A program made the translations under genes and the position numbers. The notes below the pieces were generated by a model that had not been told where the DNA came from, searched no databases, and was given only the letters and a program-made list of their open reading frames with translations. DNA of 64,000 nt from NCBI GenBank assembly GCA_036638975.1, contig JAVWJP010000005.1, forward strand, positions 1 through 64,000, written 5' to 3'. This DNA is from JAVWJP01 sp036638975. GTDB taxonomy: Bacteria; Bacillota; Clostridia; Oscillospirales; Ruminococcaceae. Shown here one piece after another: positions 15,759 through 24,854 of this stretch. Numbering within the stretch: position 1 is the first letter of the stretch; each line of letters starts with the position of its first letter.

Positions 15759-17460
15759 TTCGGCTTGCCTCCCTTTGCATTGCTACAATATTGCGGTATA
15801 TGTCGGAGGTTTTAAGCAGCTCATCATGTGTAGAGCAGACAGCACTGCCATCGTTTACAAGCAGTACCTTATCCGCATCTTTAAAACAGGCAATGCGGTG
15901 CGAAATAAGTATAATAATGCGGTTTTTACAGCACTGCTTCAGATTAGAAACAATTCGCTCCTCGGTTTTTATGTCTACCGCCGCAAAAGGGTCGTCCAAC
16001 ACTAAAACAGGGCTTTTACAGTACAGGGCGCGTGCAAGTGCAAGCCTTGCCTGCTGCCCGCCGCTTAAACGCACACCCGACGCGCCAACAGGTGTTTGTA
16101 CGCCCTGCGGCATTTTTGCAAGGTCCTCTTCAAAACAAACATCTCGCAAAACAGGCATTATATCGCCGCCGGTGCCTAAGCTTATGTTGTTGTATATTGT
16201 GTCAGAAAGCAGGCTGCTCTCGTGCCCCGCATAAGTAAGGTACGAGCTTATCTCGGCAGAGGTGCAGCTTGACAATTCCTTTGTGTTAAAGCAGATGCTT
16301 CCGCTGTAGGGGTAAAGCCCCAAGAGCGCAAGACCTATGGTAGATTTGCCGCTTGCCACAGGCCCTGTAATGCCGATAAGCTCGCCGCTTTTTGCACTAA
16401 AGCTTATTCTTTGCACAGTGGGCTTTTCTGCCGCGGGGTATGTAAATGCCATGCTTTTTACACAAAGCGTTGCGGGCTGTAGCGGTTCTGCAGCAGACGT
16501 ACTTTCTTCTTTAACCTCGGCAAGATATGGTTTTATCCTCTGCCACGAAACCTGTGCTTTTTGCATAGAATTAAAAAGCTTTGCCGCCTTGCTTGCTTTA
16601 ACGGCGAGAGCCGAAAATATAGTGAGGTACGCCGAAAAATCTCCAACCGTCCAAAGCCCTGCGGCAACGTTTTTACCACCCAAAAGCACAATGGCAAACA
16701 CACCTGTCATGGCTATTATGTTGTACACAGGCTGCATAGAGTTTTCAAGCACATTGGCAAGCACAGCCTTCTTTTTAAGCACAGCAAGCGCGCTGTTGTA
16801 GCGCACAAGGTTTGCTTTGTCCGCACTGCAAATGCGGTATAATATTGCGTTTTCCGCATTTTCGCAGCTTAGCTGCGAAACCTCGCTTAACTGTGCGCGG
16901 TAAGCTTTTGTATATTTGAAGATTACCGTTTTAAGCTTTTCGGCAAGCAGCATTGCGGCAGGTATAAAAGCGCAGGCGCAAAAAGTAAGCCATGCGCCGT
17001 AATAAAGCAGGGTTATTAGGTATGATATCATTAAAACGCCGGTGTCAAATATTTCGGTAGTAAATTTTCGCATACCCTCAACACAGGCATCGACATCTGA
17101 TACTACCTTTGTCATAAGGTCGCCGGTTTTTTCGTCTGCAATGTCGGCTGCACTTTGGTGAATAAGCTTGTTGTAAACATTTTGGCGCATAGAAGCCCCC
17201 GTGCGGTTGGCAAACACTCTGACATAATACCTTTTTAAAAACCGTAGCAGCTGGACAGCGACGACAACCAGCACAAATACGGCGGCGGGGCGCAAAATTT
17301 GTGCTGTCTTTCCGCCTGACAATAAAATATCTATAATGCGCCCCTGAAGCACAGGAGCAAACGACATAGAGGCGTTAAATACCGTGCCTGTAAGCACTAT
17401 AAGCACAACAACACGCCACTGCTTCTTCCAGTAGCTTATAATTTTTTGAGGGTTCTTCAC
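15745..17460 (-). CDS. ABC exporter half-transporter, degenerate Walker B subunit
   Basis: This is the partner of the following gene: a membrane domain with an early amphipathic helix (KKQWRVVVLIVL) and a C-terminal ATPase domain. Walker A is GPVASGKST and the signature is the canonical RLSGGQQ. Walker B reads LVLDDP, with Asp where the catalytic Glu is expected, and the switch His is in ISHRIA. The signature here is good and the Glu missing, the mirror image of its partner, as in TM287/288-type exporters. I prefer a GTG start at 17460 because AAGGTGAG lies just upstream; the ATG at 17475 (576 residues) has no SD. A promoter lies at 17498-17527. Confidence 0.9.
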   Translation of the reverse strand: MKNPQKIISYWKKQWRVVVLIVLTGTVFNASMSFAPVLQGRIIDILLSGGKTAQILRPAAVFVLVVVAVQLLRFLKRYYVRVFANRTGASMRQNVYNKLIHQSAADIADEKTGDLMTKVVSDVDACVEGMRKFTTEIFDTGVLMISYLITLLYYGAWLTFCACAFIPAAMLLAEKLKTVIFKYTKAYRAQLSEVSQLSCENAENAILYRICSADKANLVRYNSALAVLKKKAVLANVLENSMQPVYNIIAMTGVFAIVLLGGKNVAAGLWTVGDFSAYLTIFSALAVKASKAAKLFNSMQKAQVSWQRIKPYLAEVKEESTSAAEPLQPATLCVKSMAFTYPAAEKPTVQRISFSAKSGELIGITGPVASGKSTIGLALLGLYPYSGSICFNTKELSSCTSAEISSYLTYAGHESSLLSDTIYNNISLGTGGDIMPVLRDVCFEEDLAKMPQGVQTPVGASGVRLSGGQQARLALARALYCKSPVLVLDDPFAAVDIKTEERIVSNLKQCCKNRIIILISHRIACFKDADKVLLVNDGSAVCSTHDELLKTSDIYRNIVAMQREASRNEQK

Positions 17461-17497
17461 GGCTCTCACCTTCATATAATTATTACTTTAAGCCTAT

Positions 17498-17527
17498 AGT
17501 ATAGCGCGTTTCATAAGTGCTTTTCAA
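17498..17527 (-). promoter_or_regulatory. Promoter of the ABC exporter operon
   Basis: On the minus strand TTGAAA (complement of 17522-17527) and TATACT (complement of 17498-17503) are 18 bp apart. It faces away from the deoB promoter, whose -35 begins only about 15 bp away, so the two could influence each other. Confidence 0.6.
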
Positions 17528-17541
17528 TAGCATTTTATATA

Positions 17542-17569
17542 TTGTAAAAAAATATTAAAATGGTATAAT
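17542..17569 (+). promoter_or_regulatory. Promoter of deoB
   Basis: TTGTAA (17542-17547) and a consensus TATAAT (17564-17569) with a 16-bp spacer, about 50 bp before deoB. Confidence 0.65.
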
Positions 17570-17618
17570 CTATATATATAATAAATTTTGTGCCGCTTAA
17601 AGCGCTGATGGAGGACGT

Positions 17619-18791
17619 ATGAGTAAAAGAGTATTTTTAATAGTTTTAGACAGTGTGGGAATAGGTGAGCTGCCTGATGCGGCTGAATTTGGTGATGCAG
17701 GCAGCAATACTGTTGCGGCGTGTGCCACAAGTACAAGGTTTAACATACCGAATATGCAAAAATTGGGCTTTTTTAATATAGATGGGGTTAGTTGCCGCGA
17801 GGCTGTAAAAGCGCCGCTTGGCTCGTTTTGCCGCCTTGCAGAAAGCTCGCGCGGCAAGGACACCACTATAGGACATTGGGAGATATCGGGGATAATATCG
17901 CCAAAACCACTGCCAACCTTTCCGGAGGGCTTTCCGCCGAAAATTATAGCGGAGTTTGAAAAGCTCACTGGTCGTAAGACCATTTGCAATAAGCCGTATT
18001 CGGGCACGCAGGTGCTTGAAGACTATGGCGAAGAACACCTTAAAACAGGTGCGCTTATAGTTTATACCTCTGCGGACAGCGTTTTTCAAGTAGCCGCGCA
18101 CGAGGGGCTTGTGCCTATAGCAGAGCTTTATAAGGACTGCCAAATTGCGCGCGATTTACTTGTCGGAGAGTGCGGCGTAGGGCGGGTTATAGCGCGCCCG
18201 TTTGTGGGCGAGGTGGGCAGCTTTAAGCGTACAACAAACCGCCACGATTACAGTCTTGCTCCGCCGCGTAAAACCATGCTGACGGCGCTTCAGGCGGCGG
18301 GGCTGGCATCTATCGGTGTCGGCAAGATATACGATATTTTTGACGGCGTGGGTGTGGACAGCCGTCTGCCCATAACAAGCAACACCGATGGTATGAATAA
18401 GACCATAGAAATAGAAAGCACACAGAGCTTTAACGGACTGTGTTTTGTTAATCTTGTAGATTTTGACATGGTATATGGTCACCGCAATGATATTGACGGT
18501 TATGCGCAGGCACTTACCGACTTTGATGTGCAGCTTGGCGAGTTTATTAAAGCCATGGGCGAAAACGACATTTTATTTATCACGGCAGACCATGGCTGCG
18601 ACCCGTCAACTCCATCGACAGACCATTCTCGCGAATATATTCCTCTGCTTGCCTATGGCGCAGGTGTTAAAGGCGGCGTAAACCTTGGCACACGTCCCAC
18701 TTTTTCTGATATCGGTGCGACTGTGCTTGATATTTTCGGAGTAAAAGGTGATATTGACGGCGAGAGCTTCTGGAACAAAATCAAAAAATAA
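17619..18791 (+). CDS. deoB: Phosphopentomutase
   Basis: DeoB interconverts (deoxy)ribose 1-phosphate and 5-phosphate in nucleoside breakdown, in the cytoplasm. It belongs to the alkaline phosphatase superfamily with two Mn ions. The N-terminal metal-binding segment LDSVGIGELPDA, the nucleophile region GRGKDTTIGHWEI (shown here as SRGKDTTIGHWE) and the C-terminal metal motifs ITADHGCDP and TDHSREYIPLL are all present. The 390-residue length is normal. SD GGAGG precedes the ATG. It is monocistronic between a promoter and a strong terminator; no other deo genes are adjacent. Confidence 0.96.
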   Translation: MSKRVFLIVLDSVGIGELPDAAEFGDAGSNTVAACATSTRFNIPNMQKLGFFNIDGVSCREAVKAPLGSFCRLAESSRGKDTTIGHWEISGIISPKPLPTFPEGFPPKIIAEFEKLTGRKTICNKPYSGTQVLEDYGEEHLKTGALIVYTSADSVFQVAAHEGLVPIAELYKDCQIARDLLVGECGVGRVIARPFVGEVGSFKRTTNRHDYSLAPPRKTMLTALQAAGLASIGVGKIYDIFDGVGVDSRLPITSNTDGMNKTIEIESTQSFNGLCFVNLVDFDMVYGHRNDIDGYAQALTDFDVQLGEFIKAMGENDILFITADHGCDPSTPSTDHSREYIPLLAYGAGVKGGVNLGTRPTFSDIGATVLDIFGVKGDIDGESFWNKIKK

Positions 18792-18798
18792 TTATCAT

Positions 18799-18850
18799 AA
18801 AAAAACAGCCTCTCTTTTACGGAATAAACCGTTTGGAGAGGCTGTTTTTT
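18799..18850. terminator. Bidirectional terminator of deoB and the DUF2871 operon
   Basis: AAAAAACAGCCTCTC pairs with GAGAGGCTGTTTTTT around an inner stem ACGG/CCGT. The A-run on one side and the T-run on the other let it end both convergent transcripts. Its right edge touches the stop codon of the minus-strand gene. Confidence 0.85.
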
Positions 18851-19262
18851 AGCTTTTTGCAATTTTCTTCAGCGAAAGAATCAATAATACAATACCCACT
18901 CCGGTAAAGATGTGACCTATTCCGGCAATGCCGGATATTGCCGCACTTGCGCCGGCAGAAAGCCACATGTCAAGTACCTGTGTAACCCCGCGCACAACAA
19001 GCATTACAGCTGTTAGGGGGACACCGATATTGTAGGTGACGAAGAAGATTTTAAACTGCTTTTGCTCGTTTAACTTAGAGTGCGCCGCAAATAGCGCCAC
19101 CAACAAAAACATCATCATACCCAGTAAAAACAGGTGTGTATGTACCTTTCCAAGTGCGGTTACGCCTGTGAAACCGTTAAATTTTGTAAATTCGCGGTAG
19201 AATACTCCGCCAACCATGGCGGCAATGGCATAGCCCAGCGAAACATTTAGGTATTTTTTCAT
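18849..19262 (-). CDS. DUF2871 family membrane protein
   Basis: This 137-residue protein has four hydrophobic helices and the family-typical segment GKVHTHLFLLGMMMFL with a conserved His pair in the second helix; such His residues might bind haem or metal, but this is only a guess. The family has no established function. SD GGAGG precedes the ATG. It follows the preceding membrane-protein gene with essentially no gap and ends at the shared terminator, so it is the last gene of the TetR-headed operon. Confidence 0.8.
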   Translation of the reverse strand: MKKYLNVSLGYAIAAMVGGVFYREFTKFNGFTGVTALGKVHTHLFLLGMMMFLLVALFAAHSKLNEQKQFKIFFVTYNIGVPLTAVMLVVRGVTQVLDMWLSAGASAAISGIAGIGHIFTGVGIVLLILSLKKIAKS

Positions 19263-19263
19263 T

Positions 19264-19926
19264 TTATTTATCCTCCTTCATTGCGCGGTAGCCTATGAGC
19301 ACCGTCCATACATAGGCACAGGTTTTTGGAATCATTAAAATTCCAACAGCGGGTACGGCATCTGCAAACAGAACTACGGGTATATAGCAGGCAAAGCTTA
19401 GCACAATAGTCAGCCAAAGCAGACTAAAGGTCTTATCGTTATTTGCTTTTGCACTTCTGTAAAACAGCACGATAATTAAAAGCCCGAGCAGTGCAAACGG
19501 AATATTGCGATAAATACCCCACGAGAGCGGAGGATTGGCATTGGTCCACGCATTTTGCGGCATTAGGCACAGGGCAATTCGCGTAACAGAGAGCAGGTAT
19601 ACGGTGGCTGTAAGCCATTTTTGCTCTTTTACAGAGTACCTCTCGCGCCAGACGTAGTAAAGCAGGACGTAAAAAATTGTCATAGTGACAGAGGTTATAA
19701 GCTTGCCTATACCAAGCGCGGCGGTATAGCTCTCAAGCCCGCTTGTGCAAAGCGCAAGGGCGCGCGGTACAAGGTGAAAAGCATCGCCGCAGCCCAGTAT
19801 TACCGCCATGATGCCGTATAAAAAATATTGCTTTCTGCCTTTGCTGTTTTTAATCATTAAAATACCCAGAGTAATGACCGTTGAAAGATACACAATGTCG
19901 AAGATGGTTTCCATAATTGCCTGCAT
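19264..19926 (-). CDS. Polytopic membrane protein, unrecognised family
   Basis: This 220-residue protein has about seven hydrophobic helices. Charged loops such as KNSKGRKQ and RERYSVKEQK separate them. I do not recognise a named domain. Distinctive parts are GCGDAFHLVPRALAL and NPPLSWGIYRNIPFA, which recall small membrane proteins found next to DUF2871 genes. It is preceded by AGGAGG and lies between a TetR regulator and the DUF2871 gene, on one strand with tight spacing. The two membrane proteins are probably the regulated output of the TetR gene. Confidence 0.75.
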   Translation of the reverse strand: MQAIMETIFDIVYLSTVITLGILMIKNSKGRKQYFLYGIMAVILGCGDAFHLVPRALALCTSGLESYTAALGIGKLITSVTMTIFYVLLYYVWRERYSVKEQKWLTATVYLLSVTRIALCLMPQNAWTNANPPLSWGIYRNIPFALLGLLIIVLFYRSAKANNDKTFSLLWLTIVLSFACYIPVVLFADAVPAVGILMIPKTCAYVWTVLIGYRAMKEDK

Positions 19927-19985
19927 AATAATATTTCCTCCTAAAGTAATTTTACTTTGTGTTGTTTTTTAAGATGTACGTCTAG

Positions 19986-20543
19986 TTAATATAAAGTACT
20001 GCAAACCATTTTAATAAGTACACTGCAAGATGATTTGCGCTGCATAAGCAGCAGCAGAATACTTTCCACGATAAAATCTACAAATTCGGACGCGGTAAAG
20101 GCTTCATCAAAAGCATCGCTCCGCACCGCTGTGTCATGCTCCAATGCATCAAGCAATCCGCTTTTTATATGCACAAAATACCGTTGCATTGTTTGACGCG
20201 CCCGCCCTTTTTCGTCACTTGCAAAGCTTACAGAATGCGCCGTAAAAAAATTTGGGTAGCTTACCATTCCGGCATTTACGCTTTCAAAAATCCACTTGAC
20301 ATAGTCCGAAAAGGATACTTCTGCCTTGCAGCTGACTGCCATATGAAAAATATCTTGCCATACACTTTCTATAGCGGCAATAGTCAACTCGTTTTTAGAC
20401 GGGAAATAGTTGTAAAGCGAGCCCAGCGCAATGTTGCATTTTTGTGCTATAGTGCGCATATTAAGCGCCGGCAAGCCGTTTTCAGATATCAGCTCTTTAC
20501 AAACCTGTAATATTTCGGCTTTAGAGCTTACCGCTGTGCTCAT
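19986..20543 (-). CDS. TetR/AcrR family transcriptional regulator
   Basis: The N-terminal 50 residues form a TetR-type helix-turn-helix, seen in NMRTIAQKCNIALGSLYNYF followed by PSKNEL. The C-terminal ligand-binding half is not similar to a family I can name. I set the start at 20543 (MSTAVSSK) because GGTGGGAG lies about ten bases before it; the frame extends to 20567. A perfect palindrome TGAAC-AAT-GTTCA at 20561-20573 lies immediately upstream, the expected place for autorepression. Two membrane-protein genes follow on the same strand and are probably co-regulated. Confidence 0.9.
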   Translation of the reverse strand: MSTAVSSKAEILQVCKELISENGLPALNMRTIAQKCNIALGSLYNYFPSKNELTIAAIESVWQDIFHMAVSCKAEVSFSDYVKWIFESVNAGMVSYPNFFTAHSVSFASDEKGRARQTMQRYFVHIKSGLLDALEHDTAVRSDAFDEAFTASEFVDFIVESILLLLMQRKSSCSVLIKMVCSTLY

Positions 20544-20560
20544 ACATATCATCTCCCACC

Positions 20561-20573
20561 TGAACAATGTTCA
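20561..20573. promoter_or_regulatory. Palindromic operator at the TetR gene
   Basis: TGAAC-AAT-GTTCA is a perfect 5-bp inverted repeat with a 3-bp centre, located just upstream of the TetR start. Its size and position fit a TetR-family operator. The same palindrome was not noticed elsewhere in the window. Confidence 0.6.
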
Positions 20574-20627
20574 TTATAATATAAAAGCTACTTATTGTCA
20601 ATATATAATGCTAAAAAGCGCGGCACT

Positions 20628-20667
20628 AAAAAAATGCCCCTCTGAATTAAAAAAACAGAGGAGCATT
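20628..20667 (-). terminator. Terminator of the diguanylate cyclase gene
   Basis: Minus-strand stem AATGCTCCTCTG pairing with CAGAGGGGCATT (one mismatch), followed by TTTTTTT. It lies directly after the stop codon of the GGDEF gene. Confidence 0.75.
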
Positions 20668-20680
20668 AAAAAACAGCATT

Positions 20681-22549
20681 TTATTTTGTGTACATAATGT
20701 AGACGACAGGATATTTGTTTTCATACAGCTCGTTTATAAAAATTCCCTTTGCTTCCATGTCAGAGTATTCGCCGCTTGGTGTAATCATGCGGAATTTAAT
20801 TTTAAACGGAAGTTTTTTAACAAGTGCCGCGTTAAGCTCTTCATTTGTGCGTTCTCTGTCGTCGGGGTGTATGGTTGAATAAGGGTCGTAGCCTGCCGCA
20901 GACAAAACATCTGCGTGCTTGCCTGTAAGGCTTACATATTTTTGATTAAAGCAAAGCAGCGTTAAAGGCTCGGTGCAGGCAAAGGTCGCAGTGCCATCTG
21001 TTGCAGAATCTAGCAGCGCCTCCATGTTGCGCTGGCTTACGTGCGATATATGGCTGTCATAGCTTTCTCCGAACACCGCATATGAGTTTTTACCGTGACC
21101 CTTTGCATAATAAAGTGCTTGGTCGGCTTTCTCAAAAACCTCAGTGTAGTTTGTTCCGTCTTTTTTAAATAGGGCTACACCTATACTGCACGAAACATGG
21201 TATACCTGCCCCTCGCCAACATCTTTTTCGCTAAAGCGTATGCACATACGGTTTAGCTTTTGCAAAAGCTCGTCGGTGCTCTCTATATTTTTTATTAAAA
21301 CGGCAAATTCATCACCGCCAATGCGCCCTACTATGTCATCTTCACGAAACTGCGCCTTTAGCTCGTCGGCAAGCTCTATTATTACATGGTCGCCAAAGCC
21401 ATGTCCCATTGTGTCATTTACGTTTTTAAAGTTATCTATGTCAATTATTAAAAAAGCGTGCTGTAAGTCTTTTTCAATGTCGTCTTTGAAAACAGCAGAA
21501 ACCATTTCTTCTGTTGCACGTTTGTTGTAAAGCTGCGTTATAGAATCGTGCCGAATACCCGCTATAAGTGCAAGCTTTACTATTTGTGCGTTGTATTTTC
21601 GTGTAATTGCCGTGATAGTCAGAAGCACCAAAAGGACAATTACTGCAATTATTATAAAGCTTTGCAGTATATGAGCATTAAGCTGTCCCGTTATCAGCGA
21701 GGTGTCGTTTTCTACTATGAGGTGCCATTTTAGGTTGGGCTCATACCGTGTAACGGCAAGGCCCTCTTTTTCGTCACCGGAGTACCAAAAGTTTTGCTGT
21801 GCCTCGTGGTTATTTAAAATGGCATTTTTATGTGACACATAGGGTGCTGTTGCAAATAAATCTATTCTTTCGTAGCCGGTTTTTGCCGATGAAATTTCAA
21901 TGATTCCGCTTCCATCAACTAAGTAAGCCGTCACACCATATTTTTTTTCATAGCTGCGAAGAAGCTCTTGCAGAGAATCGACTTGCATACCAACACCGAC
22001 AATCCCTAAAACTGTGCCGTCGCTGTCCTTAATTTTGCAGTTTACAAACACCGTAATTACGTCATCTTTGGCTTGGTCATTGTCAACATTAAGCGAGTAG
22101 TCCTCGTTGCTTTTAAGAAATTTGTAGTACCATACATTTTCGGGGTCGTCCTTTGTAAGCACCCTGTCCAGCCCTTTATAGTGGTAGTAACGCCCTGTTG
22201 ACGAAGATATAAAAAACACAGAATCGTAATTATATTGCTCGCGGTAGCCGTTTAAATATGCCTTCATTTCGCCAAGATATTTGCTGTCTATTGAGTTTTT
22301 GTCTTCGGTCTTTAAAAAGGTTCTAAGAAGGTTGTCGTTTGCCATTGTAAGCGAAATGCTAAGGGGCTTTGCAAAAATCATGCTGATATTACTGTATATT
22401 CCGTCAGAGGTAAGAGTGGAAACTTGTTCGGTATCGGTTTTATATATCCCTATAGTTGACTGATAGCTTATTGCGGAGGTTATGGCAAAGCCTATTATTA
22501 TTATCATACATACCAGAAAATTCCCTTTTAAAAGCTCATTGTTTTTCAT
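20681..22549 (-). CDS. Membrane diguanylate cyclase: dCache sensor, GGDEF, C-terminal PAS
   Basis: This 622-residue protein should make cyclic di-GMP. An N-terminal helix (residues about 12-30) and a second near 300 bracket an extracellular double-Cache sensor. The GGDEF domain follows, with an intact active site RIGGDEF near residue 410 and the inhibitory-site motif REDD five residues before it, so product inhibition is expected. The last 110 residues resemble a PAS fold (TIHPDDRERTNEELN, MITPSGEYSDMEAKG); a PAS after the cyclase is less common than one before it. AAGGGAG precedes the ATG. The upstream gene on the same strand is a chemoreceptor. Confidence 0.92.
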   Translation of the reverse strand: MKNNELLKGNFLVCMIIIIGFAITSAISYQSTIGIYKTDTEQVSTLTSDGIYSNISMIFAKPLSISLTMANDNLLRTFLKTEDKNSIDSKYLGEMKAYLNGYREQYNYDSVFFISSSTGRYYHYKGLDRVLTKDDPENVWYYKFLKSNEDYSLNVDNDQAKDDVITVFVNCKIKDSDGTVLGIVGVGMQVDSLQELLRSYEKKYGVTAYLVDGSGIIEISSAKTGYERIDLFATAPYVSHKNAILNNHEAQQNFWYSGDEKEGLAVTRYEPNLKWHLIVENDTSLITGQLNAHILQSFIIIAVIVLLVLLTITAITRKYNAQIVKLALIAGIRHDSITQLYNKRATEEMVSAVFKDDIEKDLQHAFLIIDIDNFKNVNDTMGHGFGDHVIIELADELKAQFREDDIVGRIGGDEFAVLIKNIESTDELLQKLNRMCIRFSEKDVGEGQVYHVSCSIGVALFKKDGTNYTEVFEKADQALYYAKGHGKNSYAVFGESYDSHISHVSQRNMEALLDSATDGTATFACTEPLTLLCFNQKYVSLTGKHADVLSAAGYDPYSTIHPDDRERTNEELNAALVKKLPFKIKFRMITPSGEYSDMEAKGIFINELYENKYPVVYIMYTK

Positions 22550-22626
22550 ACAAGCTCCCTTCTGTTTTTTAAAGAGCCTAAAGACTCATCTGATAAAATA
22601 TTTAAGAAGCTCAATTTTACATTTTT

Positions 22627-24789
22627 TTATTTGTTTAGTGCGGAGCCTGTGCTGCTCTTTGCAAGCAAAAAACCGCCCATAAGTTGTTTTAGCATAGAAG
22701 CCTGCGCAGAGAGCTCTTCGCTTGCGGCTGCGCTTTGCTCTGCGGTTGCAGAGTTAGTTTGAACTACGCCCGATATTTGGTCTATGCCAAGTGTTACCTG
22801 TGCCACAGACACAGCTTGCTCGGAGGAAGATTTTGATATACGGCTTACAATGTCCGATACGGATTTAGTCCCCTCTACGACCTCTGCAAGTGACTGTGCG
22901 GTTTTGCCTGCGATAACTGCACCTTTTTTTACCGATGAGATAGAATCCTTGATTAGCTCTGTTGTTTCTTTGGCAGCCTGCTGGCTTTTTCCTGCAAGGC
23001 TTCGTACTTCATCTGCAACTACGGCAAAGCCTTTTCCCGCAGCGCCTGCGCGTGCAGCTTCAACAGCCGCATTAAGTGCAAGTATATTGGTCTGAAAAGC
23101 AATATCTTCAATAGTCTTAATTATTTTGTTAATCTTGTCGGACGAGATATTAATTTCGTCCATGGCGGAGATCATGCTTTGCATTTGACTGTTGCTTTCT
23201 TCTACCTTAACGCCGACTTGCCCCGCCTGTAGCTTTGCTTCTTTGGCGTTGGCTGCGTTGCTTTGAATTTGCTCAGAAATTTCGCTTATGGTAGCAGCAA
23301 GCTCCTCTATACTGCTTGCCTGCTCGGTTGCGCCCTGCGACAATGCCTGTGCACCCTCAGATACTTGCTCGGAGCCGTTTGAAACTTGCTCGGCAGATAA
23401 GCTTATACTGCTTATTACAGTGTTTAAGTCTATTACTATACGGCGCATGGAGTTTTCTATAGTGCTAAAATCGCCTTTAAATTCGGTATATATATCTAAG
23501 GAGAGGTTTTTTGCGGCTATCAAGTCTAAAATCTCCGATATCGCAATAACCATGGTGCGAAGTGATGATATTGTACTTTTAAATGCTTTTGATAACTCAC
23601 CAATCTCGTCATTTGAGTTGATTTCAATATCCACACTGAGGTCGCCCTCGGATAGGCGGTTTGCGACATATACTATTTTGCTGATGGGAGCAAGCTGACG
23701 CTTGAGTATGACGTAAAGTATTAAAAGAATTATGACAAGTGAAGCTATACATAGTGCAGCCAGTATTACAGAGCTTGTAACTGCGGCGCGATTTACGTCG
23801 GCAACACTTACAGCGGTCATGGCATACCAAGTGGTGTCACCTACCGTGACAGGCGAGTAAAATTTATAGGTTTTGTTGTTTTCAGAGTTTATTGTGTTGG
23901 TGTAAAAGAATGCACTGCGCGCCATGCCGGCTTTTGTAAGCTCAATATCAGCGGAGCTTGACATATAGTCGAAGGTACTGGTGTTTATGTAATTAAGCCC
24001 TGTGCTTTCATATATGATATTGCCGTCGTTTTTAATTATTGCGGCATACATACTGGGGTAAGTTAAGTCTTCGGCGTCAATCTGTTTAAAGCACGTAACA
24101 TCAATGTCTATCGCAACAACAGCTATCACATTTTTACCTATTATTACAGGAGCGGCAACTGTTACAATAATTTTGTCGTTGTCCTTGTAGGGGTTGGTAA
24201 GCACTGTCTTTTGCTTACTAAAGGCTTCTTTATAGTGCGTACTTTGTGAATAATCGCTGTAAGTGCCGTCGGGTATCAATACGCCGTCTTTGGCACAATA
24301 AATAGAATAGCTTTCAATGTCCTTGCTCATAATATATGGTTCATACATCACCGCTGCACCTACTATATTTTCGCTTTGCAACACGGCGTTGCGAACGGTA
24401 GAGCACAGATAATTTTCTGTTTGTATACCATATGCGGTAAATTTTGCCTGTGGAAAAAGCGAGCTTTTATAAAGGGTTTCTTCGGGCTTTTTACCGTTTA
24501 CGGGTATTATAGAGGCATCTAAGGCTTCGCGGTTTTTTGCGGAGTCACCAAGATAGGCTGTGATATTTGCGGAAACTTTGTTGGCTTCGTTTACAATTTG
24601 CCGTATGGTGTTTCCATTGAAATCTGATAATTGTTCCAGCGAGTTAAAAGAACTCTCTTTTAAGCCTTTACTTGTAAGTGCAGATGAAACTGTAATCAGC
24701 ACCAAAAAGACCAAAAATAACATCGCAGAGGTGAGGAGAACAATTTTATCTGACAGCTTTTTACTTTTTAAATTGCCCTTAGTTCTCAT
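22627..24789 (-). CDS. Methyl-accepting chemotaxis protein with dCache sensor
   Basis: This is a 720-residue chemoreceptor. A membrane helix near residues 17-38 and another near 340-365 flank a periplasmic-type double-Cache ligand domain. A HAMP linker follows (RLSEGDLSVDIEINSNDEIGE), then the long coiled-coil signalling domain with the hairpin tip EDIAFQTNILALNAAVEAAR and GKGFAVVADEVRSLA. Repeated Ser/Ala/Gln-rich heptads suggest methylation sites. Ligand unknown. No che or flagellar genes lie in the window. It is followed after 77 bp by the GGDEF gene and probably shares its promoter. Confidence 0.95.
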   Translation of the reverse strand: MRTKGNLKSKKLSDKIVLLTSAMLFLVFLVLITVSSALTSKGLKESSFNSLEQLSDFNGNTIRQIVNEANKVSANITAYLGDSAKNREALDASIIPVNGKKPEETLYKSSLFPQAKFTAYGIQTENYLCSTVRNAVLQSENIVGAAVMYEPYIMSKDIESYSIYCAKDGVLIPDGTYSDYSQSTHYKEAFSKQKTVLTNPYKDNDKIIVTVAAPVIIGKNVIAVVAIDIDVTCFKQIDAEDLTYPSMYAAIIKNDGNIIYESTGLNYINTSTFDYMSSSADIELTKAGMARSAFFYTNTINSENNKTYKFYSPVTVGDTTWYAMTAVSVADVNRAAVTSSVILAALCIASLVIILLILYVILKRQLAPISKIVYVANRLSEGDLSVDIEINSNDEIGELSKAFKSTISSLRTMVIAISEILDLIAAKNLSLDIYTEFKGDFSTIENSMRRIVIDLNTVISSISLSAEQVSNGSEQVSEGAQALSQGATEQASSIEELAATISEISEQIQSNAANAKEAKLQAGQVGVKVEESNSQMQSMISAMDEINISSDKINKIIKTIEDIAFQTNILALNAAVEAARAGAAGKGFAVVADEVRSLAGKSQQAAKETTELIKDSISSVKKGAVIAGKTAQSLAEVVEGTKSVSDIVSRISKSSSEQAVSVAQVTLGIDQISGVVQTNSATAEQSAAASEELSAQASMLKQLMGGFLLAKSSTGSALNK

Positions 24790-24825
24790 TTAATCATACC
24801 TTTCAATAGTCATACATTTAATTTA

Positions 24826-24854
24826 ATGATACAGTATATTAAGCGGTTTTGCAA
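24826..24854 (-). promoter_or_regulatory. Promoter of the chemoreceptor gene
   Basis: Minus strand TTGCAA (complement of 24849-24854) and TATCAT (complement of 24826-24831) with a 17-bp spacer. No sigma-D-type motility promoter was recognised. Confidence 0.5.
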
